Assembly (NCBI RefSeq): GCF_014287895.1
Contig: NZ_JACOPP010000036.1
Span: forward strand, 1 to 22,039
Source: Lawsonibacter hominis
GTDB lineage: Bacteria; Bacillota; Clostridia; Oscillospirales; Oscillospiraceae
Direction of reading: 5' to 3'
Length of the DNA stretch: 22,039 nucleotides
Positions 14,544 through 21,433 of this stretch are shown piece by piece (position 1 is the stretch's first letter; every line of letters starts with the position of its first letter). The notes below the pieces were generated by a model, which worked only from the letters and a program-made list of their open reading frames with translations, ran no database searches and had not been told where the DNA came from. The translations under genes and the position numbers were made by a program.

Positions 14544-16376
14544 TTAAAATCCCATCACCTTTCTCACATGTTCTCTCGTCTCCCGGTCCCGGAACCAGAT
14601 ATGGACACTGCCCTTGGCCCGGGTAAGCAGCACCCGATAGGTGTTCAGTACCAGTTCCACGATCTCCCGCTCGCTGGCCCGGCTGTTTCGGATGGCGGCC
14701 ATGAACTGTGTATCCCAGTTGCTGCTCAAATCGATGCGCCAATTGTGGATGTCTTTATCCCAGCGCAGGTCGTCCCACCAGATCACACCGGTATCGTCAA
14801 ACTCCAATCCCTGTGCGGTGTAGATACAGCCCACCTGGTCCAGATATTCCTCTTTTTCTCCTGCATACCAGTTGTATTGCTCTTCTCTGGGGAATGGATT
14901 CCACGGCTTCTCAAAATCTCCCGTCGCCTGCGCAATCTTAATGTCCCTGTTTTTCGTATCACGTGTCCATTCCCAGCAAAAGGGCGCATACCATTTTACA
15001 TGACGGCCCGTTGACAACAGGCCGTGGAGACGCCTGTCCAGATCGTTCAGGTCATCCCAGCAGCACAGCTCCAGTGCAGATTGCCGCTTCAAAGGCTGCT
15101 CCTGCCGGCCATAGAACAGCTTGTCCAAATCAGAGACATAGCTGCCCAGATACCCCGCCCGCTTTTGAGATGCCAGGGAAAAGACGGTGCAGGGAATGCC
15201 GTGCTCCTGGGCAAACTGCCGGAAATGCTCCACCGTCCCCTCCTCCGTCAGCCGGATCCGCTGCCGGTCATCCTGCAGCACCACCACCATATTGGCCTTC
15301 CGGAACAGGCTGGTCATGGTGGCTTCCAACTGCTCAATCCGATGGGCTTCATCCACAACCACCAGATCCCGTCCCGGCGGGACCGCGTCCAGATAGGCGG
15401 GTGGTACACCTGAGGCGCCCGCAATGACCAGGGAGAGTGTACGGCTCCTGGGCAGCGCAAAGATGCATCCGCCCCGGTTCTGCCATGAAGGGCCGTATTT
15501 CAGGCAATAGGCGTAAATGGCGTGCAATCCCACTACGGTTTTCCCAGTCCCCGGCGGGCCCGAGATGATCAGCAGATGCTTGCCGAACTGCGGACTGTGG
15601 AGTTGATCGATCATACTGCAGATCTTGCGGTTGACCTCGATCTGGTCGTCCAGCATTGCCGCGTTTTCTCTTCTTGCCAATACATTCCCTAAATCCTGAA
15701 AGCCAATCTGGCCCAAAACATAGGCGCCGGTAAGAAACTGCTCCACCACGTCCGGTCTTGGATCAGGGGAAAACAGGCTGTTCAAGTCTGCAGCCAGCAG
15801 CGCCTCCGCACCTTTTGTGTAGGTCTCATGCCGCAGCGCCTCATATGCCTGATAACCGCCCTGGAAGAGCTGCTCCTTATCCTCAAAATTATGAAGGAAT
15901 TGGCGGCACCGCACATCCATCTTCCCATCCGCCACATTACTATGGTTCATCCGCAGGTGCTTGGCGTAGGTCAGCGTCTGTTGGACAGGATGGAGCCGTT
16001 CCTCAAAGCGGTTTTCCGCTCGGGACAGGCAGATGCAGACGCTGCTTTCCCGCCCTGCCGTATTCTCTTCAATGGCGCTCCACTGCTTGAGCTCTATGAC
16101 CAGCACCAACGGTTTTCCGGTCGTTCTCCCTTCTCCCAGCAGCACAGCGTCGATCCGGCTGCCAATGGGAGTCTGATATTCCAGGATCAGCGTCAGCTCG
16201 TCCAGTCCGGCACGATGGATCACATCCACCAGAATGGGGATGGAATTACACCAAGAGCGGTACTCACGCTCCGACGGATCCTCCTGCCGCACCTTTAATT
16301 GGTCGGCGATCTCCCTGCCGGTCATATGGCTGAGTGCCGCGACCGTTGCTGCATAACAGCCGTTTGGGTGCTCCAT
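14544..16376 (-). CDS. PD-(D/E)XK-like nuclease fused to a DUF2075-type SF1 helicase
   Basis: A 610-residue protein. The N-terminal region looks like a restriction-endonuclease fold: D76 in GSRIDAVLLG and E95-L-K97 in LVIELKQW form the PD-(D/E)XK pattern, preceded by EYQTP. The helicase has Walker A SGPPGTGKT (around residues 272-280), Walker B LVVVDEAHRIEQ, LQDDRQRI (motif III-like), GCIYTAQGLEFDDTGVIW (motif V-like) and VLLTRAKGSVHIW (motif VI-like). The ATG at 16376 is preferred over 16451 because GAGGCGG precedes it and the longer version would start upstream of the probable promoter. It is the first gene of the three-gene operon. DUF2075 proteins with nuclease domains recur in defence islands; the biochemical role here is inferred. 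Confidence 0.88.
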   Translation of the reverse strand: MEHPNGCYAATVAALSHMTGREIADQLKVRQEDPSEREYRSWCNSIPILVDVIHRAGLDELTLILEYQTPIGSRIDAVLLGEGRTTGKPLVLVIELKQWSAIEENTAGRESSVCICLSRAENRFEERLHPVQQTLTYAKHLRMNHSNVADGKMDVRCRQFLHNFEDKEQLFQGGYQAYEALRHETYTKGAEALLAADLNSLFSPDPRPDVVEQFLTGAYVLGQIGFQDLGNVLARRENAAMLDDQIEVNRKICSMIDQLHSPQFGKHLLIISGPPGTGKTVVGLHAIYAYCLKYGPSWQNRGGCIFALPRSRTLSLVIAGASGVPPAYLDAVPPGRDLVVVDEAHRIEQLEATMTSLFRKANMVVVLQDDRQRIRLTEEGTVEHFRQFAQEHGIPCTVFSLASQKRAGYLGSYVSDLDKLFYGRQEQPLKRQSALELCCWDDLNDLDRRLHGLLSTGRHVKWYAPFCWEWTRDTKNRDIKIAQATGDFEKPWNPFPREEQYNWYAGEKEEYLDQVGCIYTAQGLEFDDTGVIWWDDLRWDKDIHNWRIDLSSNWDTQFMAAIRNSRASEREIVELVLNTYRVLLTRAKGSVHIWFRDRETREHVRKVMGF

Positions 16377-16418
16377 AAAACCGCCTCGCTCTCCTGTGTG
16401 TCTCAACTGTTTGTCCTC

Positions 16419-16447
16419 ATTATAGCATGAAGAAGGCGATCTGAACA
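16419..16447 (-). promoter_or_regulatory. Promoter of the nuclease-helicase operon
   Basis: A perfect TATAAT on the minus strand (16424-16419) with a poor -35 (TGTTCA, 16447-16442) at 17 bp. The predicted start gives a leader of about 35 nt before the ATG at 16376. The weak -35 suggests low basal expression or an activator. Confidence 0.55.
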
Positions 16448-16616
16448 TCACGCTGCGGATTTTACTTTTTGGACGACCAACCTTGTGATTTTAGATGGAT
16501 GGCAGCTCAGTTTTTTATATAAAAATCACGAGAACTTACAATAGCTGCGGCGCGGCTCCCGCCGCGAGCAAAGCCAGGAACCCTTGTCCCACAAGGCTTT
16601 TCTGGTTTCACTTACA
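16448..16616. other. Right terminal non-coding region of the element, with hairpins
   Basis: No gene is visible. It holds an AT palindrome (TTTTTTATATAAAAA, 16511-16525), a GC-rich hairpin (GCGGCG...CGCCGC, 16547-16565) and a nested hairpin (CCAG, CCTTGT, CCC loop, ACAAGG, CTGG, 16574-16605) about 20 bp from the right attachment core. The last may end transcription of unrearranged sigK or be part of the recombination site. Confidence 0.55.
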
Positions 16617-17270
16617 TTAGTTCCGGCGCGATACATAAGAGCGGGAAATCCCGCACTGGGCGGCGATCTCGCGCTGGGTGAGCGGGGGGCGGCCATTCAG
16701 GCCGTATCGGAGGATAATGATTTTGGCTTCCCGTTCTTCCAGACACTGCGTCACGCACTGCCGTACCTTCAGACAGGCGTCGCGGGCGTCCAGCTCTTCC
16801 AGCATATCATCGTCCACACAAATGACATCCATTAGAGACAGGGAACTGCCTTCGCCTTCCCCGTCAATGGAGTCCGATAGGGATACTTCGCCCTGCAGCT
16901 TACGCTGAGAACGAAAATGCATCAGGATCTCATTTTCGATACATCGGGAGGCATAAGTGGCAAGGCGCACATTCTTGTCCGGCTTGAAGGTGTTGATCCC
17001 CTTGATCAGACCGATGGTTCCGATGGAGATCAGATCATCCTGATCCCCGTTTTGGGTATAATATTTTTTGATGATATGCGCCACCAGACGCAGATTATGC
17101 TCGATCAGCTTATTGCGGGCGTCCATATCTCCCTTGGCGAAGCGGTCCAGATAGGCGCGTTCCTCCTCCGCCTTCAGCGGGCGGGGAAAGGAGCCTCCGC
17201 TTCCGCCGCCGGACAGGCGCAGGGTAAAAAAAAGGCTGTTCAGCATGAGCAGGACCCAGGCAGTCAACAT
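16617..17270 (-). CDS. sigK: sigK 5' piece: pro-sigma factor K without its last 16 codons
   Basis: Sigma-K directs late mother-cell transcription for cortex and coat maturation. The ATG at 17270 has GGAGGTG 7 nt upstream. The product opens with a hydrophobic pro-sequence (MLTAWVLLMLNSLFFTLRL, then GSFPRPL) comparable to the B. subtilis pro-peptide cut by SpoIVFB; C. difficile SigK lacks one. Region 2 is clear (NKLIEHNLRLVAHIIKKYY, DLISIGTIGLIKGINTF, LATYASRCIENEILMHFRS), as is region 4 up to TQREIAAQCGISRSYVSR. After this core the frame adds RN and stops, truncating the recognition helix region at 217 residues. Joining to 7380-7330 gives 231 residues with IEKRALKKL restored (B. subtilis: 241). 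Unrearranged it should be inactive, since region 4.2 is incomplete. A longer frame from 17375 lacks a ribosome binding site. Confidence 0.95.
   Translation of the reverse strand: MLTAWVLLMLNSLFFTLRLSGGGSGGSFPRPLKAEEERAYLDRFAKGDMDARNKLIEHNLRLVAHIIKKYYTQNGDQDDLISIGTIGLIKGINTFKPDKNVRLATYASRCIENEILMHFRSQRKLQGEVSLSDSIDGEGEGSSLSLMDVICVDDDMLEELDARDACLKVRQCVTQCLEEREAKIIILRYGLNGRPPLTQREIAAQCGISRSYVSRRN
16626..16637. repeat. Right attachment core of the skin-like element
   Basis: GCGCGATACATA, identical to 7381-7392 in the same orientation, inside the sigK codons for Tyr-Val-Ser-Arg. Sequence to the left (toward 16617) no longer matches sigK and adds only Arg-Asn-stop. Confidence 0.9.
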
Positions 17271-17308
17271 CTTGCCACACCTCCGTATCGACAGACTATT
17301 CCGGGCGG

Positions 17309-17318
17309 GCCTGTCTTT
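17309..17318 (-). promoter_or_regulatory. Possible SpoIIID box upstream of sigK
   Basis: AAAGACAGGC on the minus strand, a full match to WWRRACARNY about 40 bp before the sigK ATG. SpoIIID controls sigK in B. subtilis. I could not place a convincing SigE promoter around it, so this rests on the consensus and position. Confidence 0.4.
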
Positions 17319-17452
17319 ATACCCGGGGATTCCTTTGAAATTCGGCAGCGCCGCTGACGGCGGCCGATTCCCCAAACCTCGACAAAAATGACGGAAATCC
17401 TGCGCGGACTTTTGGGGTAAACGTCAAATTTGCAAAAAGTCTGTCCAGGGCA

Positions 17453-17481
17453 TTTACGAATCGCCGTGCAGCGGCTATAAT
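17453..17481 (+). promoter_or_regulatory. Promoter of the Na/Pi cotransporter gene
   Basis: TTTACG (17453-17458), a 17-bp spacer and a perfect TATAAT (17476-17481), about 65 bp before the start codon. It is divergent from sigK. Confidence 0.7.
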
Positions 17482-17549
17482 TTATTTTGGTTTGAAATGT
17501 GCAGGGGAAAGAAGAAATTTGACAAGGCAGTCAGATTTGGGGGAAGAAC

Positions 17550-19331
17550 ATGAGTATTGCGGACGTAGTCGCCATGCTTGGCGCCATCGCAACCTTCCTG
17601 TTCGGTATGTCAACGATGACGGACGGCCTGGAGAAGCTCTCCAGCGGCCGTTTGGAAAATGTTCTGGAGCGGTTGACCAGCAATGTCTTCAAAGGCGTTT
17701 TGCTGGGTGCGGTGGTCACCGGACTGATCCAGAGCTCGGCGGCCACCACGGTTATGTGTGTCGGCTTTGTCAACGCCGGGATCATGAAGCTCAGTCAGAC
17801 GGTGGGCATCATCATGGGCGCCAATATCGGCACCACCGTGACGGCGCAGCTGCTGAGCCTGGGGGATATCTCCTCCGACAACCTTCTGCTGACGCTGCTC
17901 AAGCCGGCTTTTCTGGGGCCGATCCTGGCGGCGGTGGGCATCCTGTTTTACATGTTCATCAAGGGCGGGCGGAAGCGGACCATCGGCCAGATCGTGCTGG
18001 GTCTGGGCCTTTTGTTCATCGGCATGAAGACCATGGAGAATGCCGTGGCGCCCCTGCAGGCGATGCCGGAGTTTCAAAGCCTCTTCGTGGCGTTTTCCAA
18101 CCCGGTGCTGGGGGTGATGGTAGGGGCGCTGGTCACCGCCCTGATCCAGAGCTCGTCCGCCTCGGTGGGCATCCTCCAGGCGGTCAGCACCACGGGCATC
18201 GTCTCCTTCAACATCGCCATGCCTCTGATCATGGGGCAGAATATCGGCACCTGTATCACCGCGCTGCTGTCGGCCATTGGGGCCTCCAAAAACGCAAAGC
18301 GCACTGCGGCGCTGCATTTGTCGTTCAATATCATCGGCACCATCGTTTTTATGGCGCTTCTTTACGGCGGAAACGCGCTGTTTCACTTCCCGTTCTGGGA
18401 GAACGTGATGGACCGCGGTTCCATTGCCAACCTGCATCTGGGCTTCAACCTGGGCTGTACGGTATTGCTGCTGCCCTTCCATAAGCAGCTGGTCAGGCTG
18501 GTCGAACATTTGGTTCCCGGGGATACCGACGAGCGCGAGCTCTCCGTACTGGACGACCGCTTTCTCGCCTCTCCGTCGCTGGCTCTGGAGAAGGCCCATG
18601 ACGCGGTGGTGCAGATGGGGGATTTCGCACGGGACAATCTGAAGCTGTCGGTGGAGCTCATCAAGCGCTTCGACGCCAAGAAGCTGGAGCGGCTCAACGA
18701 GACGGAAACCGCGCTGGACAAGCTGGAGGGACTTCTGGATAACTATCTGGTCAAGCTCACCGACCGGGCGCTGACATCGGAAGAAAGCATGAAAGTCTCC
18801 GAACTGCTGCATACCTTGTCCGACTTTGAACGGATCGGAGACTACGCGGTGAACGTATCGGAGAGCGCCGTGATCCTGCACGAGCGCGGCATCGCCTTTT
18901 CCGTTCAGGCCCAGGCGGAGCTGGACGGGCTCACCGATGCGGTGATCGAGACCATGGATAAGACCATGGCGTGTTACGAGACCCGGCAGCGCTACCTGGC
19001 GATCCAGGTGGAGCCGCTGGAGGAAGTGGTGGACCTGATCGCGGATGATCTGAAAAACCGGCATGTGGAGCGCCTGAAAGACGGCGAGTGCACCATTGAG
19101 CTGGGCACGCAGTTCCTGGAGCTGCTCATCAATCTGGAACGGATCTCCGACCATTGTTCCAATGTGGCCCTGCGTATCGTACGGCAGACCGCCTCCAAGG
19201 ACGATATCGTCCGTATTGATTCCCACGCTTACATGCGGGAGCTGCACCACGGTTCCGACCGGGAGTTCGATCAGCTCTTTCAGCAGTACCGCGACAAGTA
19301 TTACGTACCGATCGAGGAAGAGACCAGATAA
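17550..19331 (+). CDS. Na/Pi cotransporter family protein with C-terminal PhoU domain
   Basis: A 593-residue PNaS-family transporter that couples phosphate movement to Na+. The membrane half has the two inverted repeats with the hallmark QSS motifs, GLIQSSAATTVMCVGFV (about residues 58-74) and ALIQSSSASVGILQAV, plus GANIGTTVTAQL and GQNIGTCITALL. From about residue 330 a soluble PhoU-like helical region follows with repeats such as LSDFERIGDYAVNVSE and LINLERISDHCSNVALRI, whose acidic patches bind metal in PhoU. GGGGGAAG precedes the ATG. A single-gene unit with its own promoter and strong terminator. It is intact and appears to be a chromosomal gene flanking sigK. Confidence 0.95.
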   Translation: MSIADVVAMLGAIATFLFGMSTMTDGLEKLSSGRLENVLERLTSNVFKGVLLGAVVTGLIQSSAATTVMCVGFVNAGIMKLSQTVGIIMGANIGTTVTAQLLSLGDISSDNLLLTLLKPAFLGPILAAVGILFYMFIKGGRKRTIGQIVLGLGLLFIGMKTMENAVAPLQAMPEFQSLFVAFSNPVLGVMVGALVTALIQSSSASVGILQAVSTTGIVSFNIAMPLIMGQNIGTCITALLSAIGASKNAKRTAALHLSFNIIGTIVFMALLYGGNALFHFPFWENVMDRGSIANLHLGFNLGCTVLLLPFHKQLVRLVEHLVPGDTDERELSVLDDRFLASPSLALEKAHDAVVQMGDFARDNLKLSVELIKRFDAKKLERLNETETALDKLEGLLDNYLVKLTDRALTSEESMKVSELLHTLSDFERIGDYAVNVSESAVILHERGIAFSVQAQAELDGLTDAVIETMDKTMACYETRQRYLAIQVEPLEEVVDLIADDLKNRHVERLKDGECTIELGTQFLELLINLERISDHCSNVALRIVRQTASKDDIVRIDSHAYMRELHHGSDREFDQLFQQYRDKYYVPIEEETR

Positions 19332-19335
19332 AAAA

Positions 19336-19368
19336 ACAAGCGCCGGAGCGAAACGCTCCGGCGCTTGT
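19336..19368. terminator. Strong bidirectional terminator
   Basis: ACAAGCGCCGGAGCG and CGCTCCGGCGCTTGT form a perfect 15-bp stem with an AAA loop, flanked by an A run on the left and TTTTCTT on the right. It serves the transporter gene and the convergent membrane protein gene. Confidence 0.95.
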
Positions 19369-19380
19369 TTTCTTATTCGG

Positions 19381-20154
19381 TTACATCAGGCGCACCGTGT
19401 AATAGACCGCCATGATGAGCAGCCAGGCCACCATCACGCCGTACAGGACCGGCAGGCTTCCCAGCAGAAGCGCAGCCACCAGTACGGCGGCCACCACGAT
19501 ACACGTCACATAGAGCATGGCGTAGTTGGCGTTTTTGGGGAACAGGCGAAGTTCCTTGCCGCCCAGCTTCAGTATGCCGCCGCTGGTCTGGAGCTTGCGG
19601 GAAAAGAGCAGAGCAGCCGCCAGAATGACCGCCAGCGCCACCGCGTAACCATAGGCGATCAGGGCGGAGAGATCGGCCCGGGGCACCAGATGGACGGCCA
19701 GGATCCCCAGAGCGCTGAGCACGGCGATCAGGAAAAATTCATGCTGATAGAGGTAGTAGATCAGCGCCAGAACCGCCACCGCCGGGACGGCGATGTAAAG
19801 GAACTGGATGCCGGAGGCGCGGAACACCGCGATGACCACCGCGCAGACCGCCAGCGCTAAAGCGATCAGGGTCAGCGCACCGGAAAGACGGGTACCCTTT
19901 CCGCTGCGCCGGGCAGACCGGTACCAGGCCAGCAGTGCAAGGAAGCAGAGCGGCAGCACGATGCCAAGGACCGTGAATACCGTACGCAGGGCCTGGGCCA
20001 GCGCAATGCCGTCGGGGGTGTAGTAACTGTAGAAACGATTGAGCAGCAGGAGCAGAAACTCCAGGACCACCGCGCCCACGATCCACCAAAGGACCTTGTT
20101 CAGGACCACGTCCTCCTGGCGCTCACGCTGCATTTGCTGTTCCTTCTTGTTCAT
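19381..20154 (-). CDS. Multi-pass membrane protein of unknown function
   Basis: A 257-residue protein I cannot assign. After a charged, Gln-rich N-terminus (MNKKEQQMQRERQEDVVLNK) it has about seven to eight hydrophobic helices, including VLWWIVGAVVLEFLLLLL, LGIVLPLCFLALLAW, LTLIALALAVCAVVIAVF and YVTCIVVAAVLVAALLLG, with no catalytic motif. A short basic linker (KLGGKELRLFPKNANY) separates the last two helices. AGGAGAT lies 6 nt before the ATG and a good promoter is at 20241-20269. It ends just inside the shared terminator with the Na/Pi transporter. Confidence 0.8.
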   Translation of the reverse strand: MNKKEQQMQRERQEDVVLNKVLWWIVGAVVLEFLLLLLNRFYSYYTPDGIALAQALRTVFTVLGIVLPLCFLALLAWYRSARRSGKGTRLSGALTLIALALAVCAVVIAVFRASGIQFLYIAVPAVAVLALIYYLYQHEFFLIAVLSALGILAVHLVPRADLSALIAYGYAVALAVILAAALLFSRKLQTSGGILKLGGKELRLFPKNANYAMLYVTCIVVAAVLVAALLLGSLPVLYGVMVAWLLIMAVYYTVRLM

Positions 20155-20240
20155 GTATCCATCTCCTGTGGCTGGGATGCCTTAATTTTGCCGTCGCCGC
20201 GAGCGAAGCGCGGTGCGGCCGGAAATCATCAATCTCATAC

Positions 20241-20269
20241 ATTCTAACAGAAAACGTGCCGCTTTGCAA
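20241..20269 (-). promoter_or_regulatory. Promoter of the 257-residue membrane protein gene
   Basis: TTGCAA (20269-20264), a 17-bp spacer and TAGAAT (20246-20241) on the minus strand, about 90 bp before the start codon. Confidence 0.7.
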
Positions 20270-20334
20270 GATGGAATGCGATGGATCCCTTTTACCTTAT
20301 TTGTGCATTTAGAGCACCTTTCGTCGAAATAACA

Positions 20335-20362
20335 GGGGTAGCTTCAAAACCGAAGCTACCCC
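20335..20362. terminator. Hairpin next to the insertion sequence
   Basis: GGGGTAGCTTC and GAAGCTACCCC form an 11-bp stem around a 6-nt loop. There is no T tract on either strand. It may terminate the small membrane protein transcript that continued here before the insertion. Apart from this and the promoter at 20241-20269, I see nothing in 20155-20381. Confidence 0.5.
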
Positions 20363-20381
20363 TACAAACGGATTTACTTTA

Positions 20382-21212
20382 GAACCTGTATTCACAAGCG
20401 ATTGAGGAGGGTGTGGGCATGAGAAATCATACTGACTGCTTCGGCAGAAGCGGTCAGTATCTCATAGTCCTTGCTGAGGCGGCGGGAATGATTGAACCAG
20501 GCAAGCGTACGTTCCACGATCCAGCGCCAGGGAAGCTTCTCCCATTCGTGAGGCTTGATTTTCTCAGAAATATCAACACCACGCCCCAGAGTCTGACTGG
20601 CATCAAACGTAAAAGTCCCCCGGTATCCCGCATCGGCGCAAAAGCGCTCAATGGATGGATACCTCTTACATGCCTGCTTTGCAGGCATGATCCCAGCCTT
20701 TGTATCGTGGATATTTGCGGCATGCACCACCACCGCCAGCAGATTTCCCAATGTATCTACGACGATGTGCCGCTTCCTGCCTTTCGTTTTTTTCCACCGT
20801 CTATCCCGCGTTCCTTTGCCGCGCCGGTCGTTTTGACGCTCTGGGAATCAATGATCGCATAGCTTGGCACCGCTTTGCGCCCGGCTCTCTCCCGGGATAT
20901 TTTGACCAAGTGCCGCAGTATCTTCTCCCACAGCCCACTCAGACGGGCACGCCGGTAGAAACTGTGCACAGTCGAATAGGGTGGAAAATCGTGCGGGCAG
21001 GTGCCGCCACTGACACCCTGTTTTCACAAAATACAGCACTGCGTTTGTTAATTCCCGCTTGCTCCACTTATACGTTCGCATCCCGGAATAGAGTGGTTCT
21101 ATCACTGCCCACTGTGCATCTGTCAGGTCGCTCGGGTACGCCTGCCGCACTTTATCGCTTCTTTTCATGTGTTTATTTTACTGCTTGCATCGCCTGTTGT
21201 GAATACGGGTTC
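20382..21212 (-). mobile_element. 831-bp IS5-family insertion sequence (IS427/IS1031-like)
   Basis: The ends are inverted repeats: GAACCTGTATTCACAA at the left and GAACCCGTATTCACAA read inward from the right, one mismatch in 16. TTA flanks both sides (20379-20381 and 21213-21215), matching the TNA target duplication of the IS427/IS1031 groups. It contains one transposase gene in three frame segments. Confidence 0.93.
20392..21168 (-). pseudogene. IS5-family DDE transposase in three frame segments
   Basis: The three segments together read as one IS5-type transposase. The N-terminal part (PSDLTDAQWAVIEPL, FVKTGCQWRHLP) runs to about 20997. There an extra C on the coding strand (run 20995-20997) shifts the frame to STVHSFYRRARLSGLWEK and AIIDSQSVKTTG, with the first catalytic Asp. 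At 20793-20787 an A AAA AAA heptamer, in the correct phase for -1 slippage, leads to KKTKGRKRHIVVDTLGNL, FCADAGYRG (second Asp) and WIVERTLAWFNHSRR (Glu). The second shift is probably programmed frameshifting, common in this group. The first has no slippery motif and is likely a mutation or an assembly error, so activity is doubtful. Confidence 0.85.
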
Positions 21213-21392
21213 TTACTTATCTTTCGTGTTTCTAAAAGCAAAGAAAACTCCCACAATACCGATCAACACTCCCAACAGAGCAACTGGCAGATCAGCAATA
21301 CTTCCAAATATAGTGCTGTTCAATTCATCGCTTGCACAACAGAGTAAAATCCCAAAAAGCACAAGTACTATGCCTTTTATTTGCTCTTTCAT
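21213..21392 (-). CDS. Small two-helix membrane protein
   Basis: A 59-residue protein with AAGGAG 7 nt before the ATG at 21392; an upstream in-frame ATG at 21452 is less likely since it falls within the promoter region. Helix 1 is GIVLVLFGILLCCA and helix 2 is LPVALLGVLIGIVGVFFAF, with a short charged tail FRNTKDK. I do not recognise it; it looks like the small uncharacterised membrane proteins of Firmicutes. Its TAA stop is exactly the TTA target duplication of the adjacent IS, so the coding sequence is complete but its downstream region has been replaced. The promoter carries an inverted repeat that may be an operator. Confidence 0.65.
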   Translation of the reverse strand: MKEQIKGIVLVLFGILLCCASDELNSTIFGSIADLPVALLGVLIGIVGVFFAFRNTKDK

Positions 21393-21433
21393 AACGATCT
21401 CCTTTACAAAAAAGAATTTGTTGCTTTTGAATA

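Larger units (their letters stand above)
7381..16637. mobile_element. skin-like sigK intervening element (about 9.2 kb)
   Basis: The element is bounded by two direct copies of a 12-bp core that each lie in sigK codons. Precise recombination removes 9245 bp. It contains a large serine recombinase beside the left core, a 43-codon ORF upstream of it, an unknown 91-codon gene, a tRNA-Arg half gene, a decayed toxin-antitoxin pair with a MITE, tspO, a decayed FAD/Rieske oxidoreductase and a three-gene nuclease-helicase operon. Known skin elements (about 48 kb in B. subtilis, about 15 kb in C. difficile) are removed in the mother cell only. This one is smaller and breaks sigK in region 4.2, not mid-gene as in B. 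subtilis. Confidence 0.9.

Noticed and set aside
16617..17375. A complete 252-residue sigma factor
   Set aside because: The N-terminal 35 codons lack a ribosome binding site, and the C-terminus stops within the recognition helix; the missing end is found at 7330-7380.
17610..19250. A 546-codon minus-strand frame
   Set aside because: It is a His/Gln/Arg-rich shadow of the Na/Pi transporter gene, which has QSS and PhoU motifs, a promoter and a terminator.
20335..20362. Riboswitch or active terminator
   Set aside because: Only a simple stem is visible, with no T tract and no gene placed to use it now that the IS is inserted.
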